Assembly: GCA_964415715.1 (NCBI GenBank)
Contig: CAYQBK010000023.1
Location: 1 to 11,614, forward strand
Direction: 5' to 3'
Length of the DNA stretch: 11,614 bases
From: DALYDK01 sp964415715
Lineage (GTDB): Bacteria; Patescibacteriota; Saccharimonadia; Saccharimonadales; CAIOMD01
The position numbers were made by a program, and so were the translations under genes. The notes below the pieces were generated by a model. That model made no database searches and was not told where the DNA came from. It saw only the letters and a program-made list of their open reading frames with translations. Positions 5,772-11,614 of the stretch are shown in pieces (the stretch's first letter is position 1; the number at the start of each line of letters is the position of its first letter).

Positions 5772-5891
5772 AGAGTAGATTTCCTTGCGAACTGCCACCG
5801 GCAATTCTCACACCGACCCTTGGCGTCGGCTGTCCAAAATCAATCTGTGCATGACCACGAAAATGCCTCGACTAAAGCCGAGGCATTTTCG
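5725..5891. other. Non-coding spacer between the two tRNA-end copies
   Basis: Apart from the last codons of the recombinase remnant and the hairpin at its right end, I see no gene here. A small dyad CCGAC/GTCGG lies at about 5813-5829. The stretch is more G+C-rich than the flanking host genes and is probably residual element sequence. Confidence 0.5.
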
Positions 5892-5894
5892 TGG
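5855..5894 (-). terminator. Perfect 16-bp hairpin overlapping the tRNA CCA end (likely terminator)
   Basis: Arms 5855-5870 and 5879-5894 are perfectly complementary around an eight-base loop. On the minus strand the first arm begins with the CCA of tRNA-Arg. The core CCTCG/CGAGG stem flanked by AAAA and TTTT has intrinsic-terminator form in both directions. For the tRNA, the 3' terminal CCA would be sequestered until processing. Confidence 0.65.
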
Positions 5895-5913
5895 TACACC
5901 CGGACGGATTCGA
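5892..5913. repeat. 22-bp repeat copy within tRNA-Arg (intact att core)
   Basis: Identical to 5703-5724 and part of the functional tRNA gene, so it represents the host side of the attachment site. The copies start 189 bases apart. Confidence 0.8.
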
Positions 5914-5968
5914 ACCGCCGACCCTCTGTTCCGAAGACAGATGCTCTAATCCGCTGAGCTACGGGTGC
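5892..5968 (-). tRNA. tRNA-Arg, anticodon UCG, CCA encoded
   Basis: The minus strand folds into a complete cloverleaf. The acceptor GCACCCG pairs with CGGGTGT (with a G-U first pair), discriminator A, encoded CCA. D-stem GCTC/GAGC; anticodon stem TCTGT/ACAGA with loop CTTCGGA giving anticodon TCG (reads CGA/CGN, Arg); T-stem GGCGG/CCGTC with loop TTCGAAT. Without CCA it is 74 bases (5895-5968). A TGTTATAGT extended -10 lies 14 bases upstream. The 3' end is the integration target described at 5703. Confidence 0.95.
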
Positions 5969-5982
5969 ATGAAACATTTGTA

Positions 5983-5991
5983 ACTATAACA
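5983..5991 (-). promoter_or_regulatory. Extended -10 (TGTTATAGT) of tRNA-Arg
   Basis: On the minus strand TGTTATAGT ends 14 bases before the mature tRNA 5' end, giving a short precursor of about seven bases for RNase P. The -35 region is poor (TTTATT with a 17-base spacer at best). Confidence 0.6.
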
Positions 5992-6032
5992 GATATAGGT
6001 GCGTAAATAAAGTATCTATTTAATATAGTAAA

Positions 6033-6224
6033 CTATGTGTCTTTTCTGTTTAGTGTAAGTATCGAAGCAATAGGACCTACAAACAAAAGTACTACGCCCA
6101 TAATACCAATAACATATATTGTTGAACTGATAATATTATGCATATCTTCTAGTTTTGTTGATGAAAGAATATCAAAAAAATATCCAAATACTACGTTGAA
6201 TGCCAACAATATTACTCCAGACAA
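6033..6224 (-). CDS. Small two-helix membrane protein, start uncertain
   Basis: The 63-residue version starts at TTG 6224, but that falls inside the first hydrophobic helix. The open frame extends to 6287 and reads KGSLEDKKHQPFISLIVLLS before it, so the natural protein probably begins further upstream with a charged cytoplasmic tail. No ATG, GTG or TTG exists in that extension; only an ATT at 6284, overlapping the K+ channel stop, is available. Either a non-standard start is used or the start has been lost. Two helices are visible, about 23 residues ending at GYFF and about 24 ending at LTLNRK. I recognise no family. It follows the K+ channel gene on the same strand with direct overlap of the extended frame, suggesting an operon. 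Confidence 0.5.
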   Translation of the reverse strand: MSGVILLAFNVVFGYFFDILSSTKLEDMHNIISSTIYVIGIMGVVLLFVGPIASILTLNRKDT

Positions 6225-6277
6225 TAGGACTATTAGGCTGATGAATGGTTGATGTTTTTTATCCTCTAATGACCCTT

Positions 6278-6619
6278 TTACAATGGATTATCTTTTTTTA
6301 TTTTCTTTTCAATACGACGTTCACGATTTTCTATTGTCTTCAAAGCTCGACGTTTAAGTAGCAATGAAACGAACGTACTAAATAGGCCGATACCTAACAT
6401 AATTAATATAGTGGCCCCTATTTTTCCCACATCTGTTGTGGGCACAAAGTCTCCATATCCAACAGTGGCTATAGTGACGATTGTATAATAATAGCTATTT
6501 AACCAACTCCAGTGCTCTACCGAGTGAAAAAATACAACACTAATTACTATGAGAGTTAGAAGTGCAATAAGAACTATTCCAAATGGCTTTGTCTGCTGCG
6601 CTAACTGTTTTTGATCCAT
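6278..6619 (-). CDS. Minimal two-helix potassium channel (Ion_trans_2 family)
   Basis: A 113-residue membrane protein with the KcsA-like layout TM1 (12-31), re-entrant pore helix (40-51), selectivity filter TVGYGD (52-57) and TM2 (66-88). The filter TIATVGYGDFVP is canonical for K+ selectivity. A glycine in TM2 (LGIGLF, about 75-80) can act as gating hinge. The C-terminus (89-113) is a short, highly charged helix (RRALKTIENRERRIEKKIKK) that could form a four-helix bundle below the pore. No RCK/TrkA ligand domain is attached. Four subunits would be needed for a channel. The ATG at 6619 has no Shine-Dalgarno. A weak TGATAAGTT extended -10 ends six bases upstream, so it may have its own leaderless promoter despite lying 39 bases behind the exporter operon. 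Confidence 0.88.
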   Translation of the reverse strand: MDQKQLAQQTKPFGIVLIALLTLIVISVVFFHSVEHWSWLNSYYYTIVTIATVGYGDFVPTTDVGKIGATILIMLGIGLFSTFVSLLLKRRALKTIENRERRIEKKIKKDNPL

Positions 6620-6658
6620 GAATATAACTTATCACAGAAGTGTTATTTTGAATATATT

Positions 6659-7141
6659 TTAGTTGCTTGGATATTGGTTATTTGTATTGCCACCCCGCAT
6701 CCTACCTGACATAACAGGGTTAATCATGATAGAGTTGGCCTGTTTACTGTTGCCGCTATCAGCAACAATCATGACAGTGTCACCATTTTTGATATCACTA
6801 ATATTGGCTGATTGTCCTTGATTGGTTATTTTTGTACTCGAGGATATGCTAAATGTATTGCTCAGACCATCTCTATCACTAATAGTAATGGAGTTACTGC
6901 CCACAGAGCTAACTGTGCCTCGTATGGGACGTTGACCGTTATACATGCCTCCTCCACCGCCATTAAAACCACCCCGTTGTGACATACCAGTGAAACTATT
7001 AGTTTTGTTTTTTTGATTGTGTTTCTGGTATTGTATACCTCCAAAAAATGCCAATATTATTAGTGATACACCCACCAAGCCAAACAATATTGGCATAATC
7101 GATGATTTTTTAGATTTCTTACTAGTCTTTACTTCATCCAT
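6659..7141 (-). CDS. Membrane-anchored DUF5666-like protein of the MacB-type exporter operon
   Basis: A 160-residue protein with a basic cytoplasmic N-terminus, one signal-anchor helix (16-36), a Gly-rich linker (GGFNGGGGG at 57-65) and an outward domain. That domain, at about 71-142 (PIRGTVSSVGSNSITISDRD through GDTVMIVADS), has the OB-fold-like beta pattern of DUF5666, a domain of unknown function. A short Gly/Asn tail follows. Its third place in the operon suggests a periplasmic or extracytoplasmic partner of the permease, standing where classical MacAB systems have the MacA adaptor; this is inference. The start at 7141 is chosen because GGAG lies ten bases upstream, overlapping the ATPase 3' end, and the ATPase stop (7143) precedes it by one base. 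An ATG at 7168 would add nine residues inside the ATPase gene. Confidence 0.75.
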   Translation of the reverse strand: MDEVKTSKKSKKSSIMPILFGLVGVSLIILAFFGGIQYQKHNQKNKTNSFTGMSQRGGFNGGGGGMYNGQRPIRGTVSSVGSNSITISDRDGLSNTFSISSSTKITNQGQSANISDIKNGDTVMIVADSGNSKQANSIMINPVMSGRMRGGNTNNQYPSN

Positions 7142-7142
7142 A

Positions 7143-7814
7143 TTAATTCTTCTCCAACTTTCCATCATTTAATTTAAATGTAACATCTGTCTTGCCAGCT
7201 ATTGACAGATCGTGCGTAACGGCAATAATGGTGGTATTTTCAGTTCTTGCCAGGTTATGCAACAAATCGAATATCATTTTGCCTGTTTGACTATCTAGAT
7301 TGCCTGTTGGTTCATCGGCCAATATCAGCTGAGGTTTGTTTGCTAGTGCTCGTGCAATAGCTACACGCTGTTGTTCACCACCACTTAGACGTCCGGGTTT
7401 GCGTTTTTGTTTATCCCCTACCAGCCCAACTTGATCCAGTAAATGCTTAGCTCGTTCTGATCGTTTCTTTTTTGGCAATCCTGTAAATTCCATCGGTAAC
7501 ATTACGTTTTCTATAGCAGTGAGATTAGGTATAAGATTGTAATTTTGAAATACAAAACCGATCTTTTGTCCGCGATATTTTGTCAATGCCCGATCATGCA
7601 GTTTTGTAATATCTTTTTTACCCACTAATATATTGCCTGATGTTGGCTTATCTAATGCGCCAAGTATGCTAAGTAAAGTACTTTTTCCACTTCCACTTTT
7701 ACCTACTATCGATGCAAACTGCCCGTCATTTACCTTAAGACTAATATTATTTACAGCAGTCACATCTGTATCACCTGATTTAAACACTTTTTTAAGATCT
7801 TTAACTTCTATCAT
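7143..7814 (-). CDS. ABC transporter ATPase, MacB/LolD type
   Basis: A 223-residue cytoplasmic ATPase with all motifs: Walker A GKSGSGKST (38-46), Q-loop glutamine 90 (FVFQNYNLIPNLT), signature LSGGEQQRVAIARAL (143-157), Walker B LILADEP (163-169), D-loop GNLDS and switch histidine 201 (VTHD). The FQNYNLIPNLTAIENVMLPM stretch and overall length are typical of the MacB/LolD/FtsE group, which drives mechanotransmission-type exporters rather than channel-type ones. Its ATG shares the A of the permease stop (TAATG, 7812-7816), so the two are translationally coupled. The substrate cannot be told from the ATPase. Confidence 0.95.
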   Translation of the reverse strand: MIEVKDLKKVFKSGDTDVTAVNNISLKVNDGQFASIVGKSGSGKSTLLSILGALDKPTSGNILVGKKDITKLHDRALTKYRGQKIGFVFQNYNLIPNLTAIENVMLPMEFTGLPKKKRSERAKHLLDQVGLVGDKQKRKPGRLSGGEQQRVAIARALANKPQLILADEPTGNLDSQTGKMIFDLLHNLARTENTTIIAVTHDLSIAGKTDVTFKLNDGKLEKN

Positions 7815-9199
7815 TATTCTGCCCTCATTATTTCTGCTGGTCTTACTTTGCTTATCAATAACGCCGGTAATGCACTACCAACAATAGCTATGATAAGCGC
7901 CGCGCTAAAACCATAAACAAATACTTCTGGACCAATGTTTGCTTTTACTGTTCGGATATCTCGCAGTCCAGTATTACCAAGACCTCTAAAACCACCGGGT
8001 CCCCGTCCAGCTCCAGAACCACCCTGCTGGCTAGCGGTCGAAGATGTACTGTTATTAACTAGTACCTTTGTCAGTGGCCCCGAACTAACAATTCCAATAA
8101 CTAAACCAACAAACAAACCTAATGTTGTTAATGTTATAGCTTCGGCAATAAACTGTAGCACTATTTTACTATTTGTAGCTCCAATAGCCTTCATAACACC
8201 TATCTCTCGGCGCCGTTCACGAACAATCATTACCATCGTTAATAATATGATCACCGATCCAGCCACAAGTGCTGCTACGAGGCTAAAGGTAGATATTGAT
8301 TTGACACTTTGCAGTGGTTCAAGTGCCTGTTTGGATGTTTCTTGGTTGCTAACTACGTCGGCACTATTACCCATCACCGTCTTAATAGCACTAACAGCTC
8401 CATCGACATTATCGATAGAATTTATAGTTACTGTAGCGCTAGTTACAGCATTTGACTGGCCTGACAATCTTTGTAAAGTTGGCAAACTAAACACTAAGCC
8501 TGCATTAGAAAATGTTGTGCCACTATCATAAATACCAGCTACTGTGACAGTTGAGCCATAGGCGGTGAACGTTGAACCAACTGATAAATTATTTTTCGAT
8601 GCCAGGGATTTACCTATGACAGCATCATTAGCATCCTTAGTAGCATCAAGTGCTTTGCCAGAAATAAAATTGACCGTACTTCCGCCATAGGTAGTAGCTG
8701 ATGATATATCATTTGAAGCTGTAGCTATTATCGGTGGAGTGAATGTACGAGTTATTTGGGTGCCGCCACTCTCACTTGCTGATCGTTGCGAGTTGTTGTT
8801 TTCTGGTGGTGGAACGGAAAACCCAACCCCTGAATTGCGACCTGACCTATTGCCAAGTGAACCAGGCTCTATAGCAGATGTCAAATTTGTATCTGTTGAT
8901 GTTAGTCTATCGCTTAAACTTTCGTGTACATTAGTTACGTTCGGTACAGCTGATACTTTGGCAAGTTGTGCAGTTGTTAGTGGTTCACCGCCCCCCTGAA
9001 AGCCCTGAGATCCAGCCGGAGTAATTGATACAGTATTACCGATAGAACTTTTAACTGATTGGATCTTGTTGTCAACTGATTGTCGAGCAATAAACATTGA
9101 TAAGGCCAGGCCAATACTTAGCCCCAAAATTATTACGATTGATAATGTTCGTATCGGGTTTCGAAAAGCATTGCGTACTCCTCTTGTCGCTACATTCAT
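7814..9199 (-). CDS. ABC transporter permease, MacB/FtsX family
   Basis: A 461-residue membrane protein with the four-helix MacB layout. TM1 (about 18-38) is followed by a large external MacB_PCD-type domain (about 39-300). TM2 (305-326) comes next, then a cytoplasmic coupling segment VRERRREIGVMKAIGATNSKI (326-346, highly conserved in FtsX-type permeases), TM3 (350-373) and TM4 (425-447). Two features stand out: the external domain is Ser/Thr/Asn-rich, and the TM3-TM4 loop, usually short, is about 50 residues with a Gly-rich stretch QQGGSGAGRGPGGFRG (391-406). Similar Gly-rich, Phe/Arg-containing runs occur at 64-71 and in the DUF5666-like partner. The start ATG has AGGA five bases upstream. 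It is the first gene of the operon permease-ATPase-DUF5666. Confidence 0.92.
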   Translation of the reverse strand: MNVATRGVRNAFRNPIRTLSIVIILGLSIGLALSMFIARQSVDNKIQSVKSSIGNTVSITPAGSQGFQGGGEPLTTAQLAKVSAVPNVTNVHESLSDRLTSTDTNLTSAIEPGSLGNRSGRNSGVGFSVPPPENNNSQRSASESGGTQITRTFTPPIIATASNDISSATTYGGSTVNFISGKALDATKDANDAVIGKSLASKNNLSVGSTFTAYGSTVTVAGIYDSGTTFSNAGLVFSLPTLQRLSGQSNAVTSATVTINSIDNVDGAVSAIKTVMGNSADVVSNQETSKQALEPLQSVKSISTFSLVAALVAGSVIILLTMVMIVRERRREIGVMKAIGATNSKIVLQFIAEAITLTTLGLFVGLVIGIVSSGPLTKVLVNNSTSSTASQQGGSGAGRGPGGFRGLGNTGLRDIRTVKANIGPEVFVYGFSAALIIAIVGSALPALLISKVRPAEIMRAE

Positions 9200-9203
9200 A
9201 TGA

Positions 9204-9222
9204 TTCCTTTTTTTATAATATA
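9204..9222 (-). promoter_or_regulatory. Putative promoter and ribosome site of the exporter operon
   Basis: On the minus strand TATATT (9217-9222) precedes an AAAAAAAGGA sequence. AGGA (9205-9208) lies five bases before the ATG at 9199. Unlike the leaderless genes, this operon has a short leader with a Shine-Dalgarno. No TG extension is seen. Confidence 0.45.
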
Positions 9223-9277
9223 CCGTTGAAGAATATACCCAAAAACTGAAGTAACACTGAGGAAATTATCATAATAT

Positions 9278-10318
9278 TTATTGATTCAATTCATATAGGG
9301 CAGAAACGTACATACTCTCAGACCAACCTAGTGGATTATTTTCATTTGCTTCTTCAGTATGAGAGAAATATAATTCTGGTATTTTGCCATCGGCCGTTAT
9401 AGTATTTGCTGCTTTTTGGAGAAATTCTTCTGCCTTTTGTGGATTACCTAATTTTTTATAACATATTGCCAACCAAGAAAGTCCAAAACACCACTCGGCC
9501 TCTTCAGAATAACCATCGCTATTTTTGTTATAATAATGATCGAATTTGTACCTCATAACACCCTTGTCTTTTACAAGGTGATACACTAGATTGTCGACTA
9601 TTTGGTTTGCCATGGCTTGATCAACAATATTGTATGGAAATATCAAAGACAACAATGCAAGATCAGTAAATTTTGATTCAGATTCGCGTGGCAAAAGCTT
9701 ATCTAAAGCGTTTTGTCCCCTATTTATTGCATCTTGATCAACATCCATACCACCAACTTCTTTCCATTTTTTCAATGCCGCTAGAACTGCACCAATCGAA
9801 CTTGCGTGGACTTCTTCGTTTTCTTCCCACATACCTGAGTCTGCATCATGCCAATATTCGACATTACAAATATAGTAGATCAGTGTCTGTACTGTACGCC
9901 TATCTCTCTCGTTGCGGAGAACACTTTTTCCCTTCGATTCAAAATCTGCAATTTTAAACAGTACAGCACCTACTGCATCGTGCTGTTTGTTACCCCACGA
10001 CTCCCAAAATTCCTCTAGAGTTTCTGGGTTATAACGAGCATGAATAAACTGCCAGCTTTCAAATGGTTTATTGGTTATCGCCCAGTTTATTTTATCTATA
10101 TGTTTATCAAATATATCTAGCAATGTATGGTATGTTTTACTAACTACTTCCCAATCGCCAGCATATTCAAATGCCAACGCCTCATATACATTGTCTCGCA
10201 ACCAAGCTTTATCATAACCAGTCTCCACATTTTTCGATGATGCCAAAAACAAACCCGTGGGCGTAATGAGCTTTCGCAAGTTTTCCAGGTGTAATATAGC
10301 TAGCTCTGTATTTGTCAT
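9278..10318 (-). CDS. Glycoside hydrolase family 15-like protein (glucoamylase/phosphorylase-kinase-alpha type)
   Basis: A 346-residue all-helical protein without signal peptide, so cytoplasmic. GYDKAWLRDNVYEALAF (34-50) matches the GH15 WxRD substrate-binding motif. DADSGMWEENEEVH (158-171) matches the D-GxWE region that holds the catalytic acid, here E165 or E166. PLGWSES (329-335) falls where the second catalytic glutamate follows a P-L-x-W-S motif, here E334. GH15 enzymes release glucose from alpha-1,4-glucans or related oligosaccharides. The HASSIGAVLAAL stretch recalls the kinase-regulatory branch of the fold, so activity needs testing. Start: ATG 10318 is one base after the upstream stop and GGAG lies nine bases before it. 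A longer frame from 10384 would lie inside the upstream gene. It is the second gene of a two-gene operon. Confidence 0.8.
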   Translation of the reverse strand: MTNTELAILHLENLRKLITPTGLFLASSKNVETGYDKAWLRDNVYEALAFEYAGDWEVVSKTYHTLLDIFDKHIDKINWAITNKPFESWQFIHARYNPETLEEFWESWGNKQHDAVGAVLFKIADFESKGKSVLRNERDRRTVQTLIYYICNVEYWHDADSGMWEENEEVHASSIGAVLAALKKWKEVGGMDVDQDAINRGQNALDKLLPRESESKFTDLALLSLIFPYNIVDQAMANQIVDNLVYHLVKDKGVMRYKFDHYYNKNSDGYSEEAEWCFGLSWLAICYKKLGNPQKAEEFLQKAANTITADGKIPELYFSHTEEANENNPLGWSESMYVSALYELNQ

Positions 10319-10319
10319 A

Positions 10320-10733
10320 TTATTTGGCTCCACTGTGACTATGTTGATAACTATCATCAATATTTCTAGTAAAATTAAACCCAAGTATAGTATTTATAAT
10401 ATTTTCCGTACCATGGCCACTGTGCAATTTTGCTCTAATGATGGCAGTTTCTGCTTCAAGTTTAAATAGTTCTGATACGACTAGCAAATGCTCTTTAATT
10501 GTAGGGTCCTCTGTCTTTTGTGCTATATCTCGTAAAGCAACTTCGGCTTGCTGGGATTCAGCAATAGATGTTGTGCAGTAATCACACACACCATAATCTC
10601 CGATATTGAGTTGATGTCCGCCATAATCATAACTTAGTGCTCGAGGCAACTGCTTTAGCGTAGTTTCAACTATCTTGTGCGCTTGGGCGGCGGCTTTTTC
10701 TACATCAGGATCATTGGATTGTTTTTGTATCAT
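10320..10733 (-). CDS. Unknown helical protein with Cys/His motifs, upstream of the GH15-like gene
   Basis: A 137-residue soluble protein that I do not recognise. It looks mostly helical (about 9-32, 57-76, 78-104). A glycine-rich turn YDYGGHQLNIGDYGVCDYC (35-53) holds a CxxC pair (C50, C53). Later histidines occur as HSGHG (104-108) and QHSHS (130-134), so a metal site is possible but not shown. No signal peptide or membrane helix. It is the first gene of an operon with the GH15-like gene (stop and next ATG one base apart), hinting at a role in alpha-glucan handling or simply shared expression. A perfect extended -10 (TGATATAAT) lies upstream, and AAGG precedes the ATG by six bases, so this transcript has a leader of about 28 bases, in contrast to the leaderless genes. 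Confidence 0.72.
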   Translation of the reverse strand: MIQKQSNDPDVEKAAAQAHKIVETTLKQLPRALSYDYGGHQLNIGDYGVCDYCTTSIAESQQAEVALRDIAQKTEDPTIKEHLLVVSELFKLEAETAIIRAKLHSGHGTENIINTILGFNFTRNIDDSYQHSHSGAK

Positions 10734-10767
10734 ATTTTACCTTTTTGTTTATGATTATTCATCTATG

Positions 10768-10776
10768 ATTATATCA
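10768..10776 (-). promoter_or_regulatory. Extended -10 (TGATATAAT) of the GH15 operon, with surrounding dyad
   Basis: TGATATAAT on the minus strand is a perfect extended -10. It lies inside the inverted repeat ATGAT-TAT-ATCAT (10765-10777). More ATGAT/ATCAT copies occur at 10751-10755 and 10782-10786, so a repressor could bind here; that is only a suggestion from the repeats. Confidence 0.6.
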
Positions 10777-10837
10777 TGAAAATCATTGATAAGCTTAAGT
10801 GTTGTCTAGTTCTAAACTTGTCATAAAAACAATTTAC

Positions 10838-11182
10838 CTAGCTACCGTTAATTGCATTTTTTCTAGTGTTTATGATGTCAGCTAATATATCATCGGGTAT
10901 TGGATGATCAACGGAAAATTGTATAGTCCCCTTTGATGTTTTCCAGCCTGAAAGCTTATCATGATATTTTTCAATAACTTCAGAGCCAGGAAACAAACTT
11001 AAATGATTTTTAAAACAAGCAAATGCTAATAAATATTTGTTATGATATTTGAAGCCAGGCATGCCATATGTTATTACCTCTTGAGCTTCGGGTATTATGT
11101 CTTTAACGGATTTTATAATGCTAACTAGCGCACGTCTTTCAGTCGTGGAAAGCTTACTTAAATATATGTCATGTTCTGTCAT
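10838..11182 (-). CDS. DUF1801 (YdhG-like) domain protein
   Basis: A 114-residue soluble protein that is one DUF1801 domain. EVITYGMPGFKYHNKYLLAF (35-54), FKNHLSLFPGSE (57-68) and SKGTIQFSVDHPIP (83-96) are the conserved blocks of the family (YGMPxFxxxGKxLxxFAAxKxHIxxYP and KGTIxFPxxxPxP). Some members are annotated as frataxin-like iron chaperones, but the function is not settled. Complete at both ends for the family. The ATG follows the upstream membrane-protein stop by five bases, with no Shine-Dalgarno, so translation is likely by re-initiation or coupling. Confidence 0.88.
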   Translation of the reverse strand: MTEHDIYLSKLSTTERRALVSIIKSVKDIIPEAQEVITYGMPGFKYHNKYLLAFACFKNHLSLFPGSEVIEKYHDKLSGWKTSKGTIQFSVDHPIPDDILADIINTRKNAINGS

Positions 11183-11187
11183 AAAAT

Positions 11188-11487
11188 TTATTTTGAAATA
11201 TTATCTGGCTTTTCATGACCATGTATTACCATATACCATACATTTCCAGGCACTTGTCTAAACTTCAGCCTCTTTAGCATCGTGGCTATTGGCTTACCAA
11301 CCATCAAAAAACCCAATAAACCTATTATAGTTTGGACTGTCATAACTATAATAGTAGCTTCGGTAATACTCATGCTTATAGTGTCGGTTAGTAGTGGTAA
11401 AACCGCCCAAAATGGTATCCACCACAAGAATATAAACACTACGCCAACGCGTAATCTTTTGGCAGATATGCTGTTATTTGTTTTCAT
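11188..11487 (-). CDS. Small two-helix membrane protein
   Basis: A 99-residue protein with two hydrophobic helices (about 13-33, containing FLWWIPFW, and 43-65), then a basic segment KRLKFRQVPGN and a C-terminal WYMVIHGHEKPD on the cytoplasmic side. I recall similar short proteins with WWxPFW and an HG near the end in Saccharibacteria and Actinobacteria, but no function is known to me. ATG 11487 is chosen over 11499 because a TATGAT -10 box ends seven bases before it. The upstream ATG overlaps that box. It is first in a two-gene unit with the DUF1801 gene. Confidence 0.72.
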   Translation of the reverse strand: MKTNNSISAKRLRVGVVFIFLWWIPFWAVLPLLTDTISMSITEATIIVMTVQTIIGLLGFLMVGKPIATMLKRLKFRQVPGNVWYMVIHGHEKPDNISK

Positions 11488-11494
11488 AATTATT

Positions 11495-11510
11495 ATCATA
11501 CCCTATAGGG
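11495..11510 (-). promoter_or_regulatory. -10 box TATGAT abutting the palindrome CCCTATAGGG
   Basis: TATGAT (11495-11500, minus) is followed by seven bases and ATG 11487, again leaderless. The perfect ten-base palindrome CCCTATAGGG (11501-11510) touches the upstream edge of the box, where an operator would block RNA polymerase. The operator role is inference. Confidence 0.45.
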
Positions 11511-11520
11511 CTAGTTAGTC

Positions 11521-11613
11521 CTATACTACGCTTATTAAGAATTGTTTAATTTTTTCAAGCGGTTTTATTTGAAGATAGGTTATTTTGTTGTCAACTTCGT
11601 TTAATGATGCTCG
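11521..11613 (-). CDS. C-terminal end of an unidentified protein (5' part beyond the window)
   Basis: A minus-strand frame is open from the window edge and ends at TAG 11521-11523. The 30 residues (ASLNEVDNKITYLQIKPLEK, then IKQFLISVV) have plausible coding composition, but the fragment is too short to assign. It would lie directly upstream of the two-helix membrane protein gene on the same strand. Confidence 0.4.
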   Translation of the reverse strand, partial: RASLNEVDNKITYLQIKPLEKIKQFLISVV

Positions 11614-11614
11614 A

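Noticed and set aside
7935..8531. A 198-residue plus-strand frame
   Set aside because: It lies opposite the permease gene, is Pro/Ser/Thr-rich without domain features, and mirrors the Gly/Ser/Val composition of the permease.
10747..10790. CRISPR-like short repeats (ATGAT/ATCAT)
   Set aside because: The units are five bases, irregularly spaced and AT-rich. There are no spacers of constant length and no cas genes.

Overview
Organism. The window looks like a small-genome bacterium of the Patescibacteria/CPR radiation, most probably Saccharibacteria (TM7). This is inferred, not proven. The support is AT-rich, tightly packed short genes, several proteins about half the usual family length, and promoters with a TGnTATAAT-type extended -10 placed so close to the start codon that the mRNAs must be leaderless. 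The standard code works throughout, with TGA used as a stop.

Layout. (1) Positions 1-1046, plus: the 3' part of cydA (cytochrome bd-type oxidase subunit I) overlaps a five-helix, half-size CydB-like partner. (2) 1103-1651, plus: an Xre-type HTH fused to a DUF3467-like domain. (3) 1688-3774: tyrA-like dehydrogenase (minus), six-helix half-MFS protein (plus, divergent) and orotate-phosphoribosyltransferase-like protein (minus). Each has its own leaderless promoter. (4) 3857-5894: a scarred accessory patch. It holds a decayed histidine phosphatase gene, a P-loop kinase-like gene, a short leader ORF in front of a truncated aspartate/glutamate racemase, the C-terminal remnant of a site-specific recombinase, and a 22-bp copy of the tRNA-Arg 3' end. 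The intact tRNA-Arg(UCG) follows, with a perfect 16-bp hairpin overlapping its encoded CCA. Base composition here is locally richer in G+C and the racemase has a strong Shine-Dalgarno, so the patch is probably an eroded integrative element at tRNA-Arg. (5) 6033-9199, minus: a MacB-like ABC exporter operon (permease, ATPase, membrane-anchored DUF5666-like protein), followed by a minimal two-helix K+ channel and a small two-helix membrane protein. (6) 9278-10733, minus: an operon of an unknown Cys/His-containing helical protein and a cytoplasmic GH15-like glucoamylase-family protein. (7) 10838-11613, minus: a DUF1801 protein, a two-helix membrane protein and the 3' end of one more gene.

How the genes fit together. 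The bd-type oxidase would give quinol-dependent oxygen reduction. The MacB-like unit would export or sense an envelope substrate. The GH15 protein would release glucose from stored or scavenged alpha-glucans. No CRISPR array, rRNA or intact transposase is visible. The tRNA-Arg junction is the only clear mobile-element scar.
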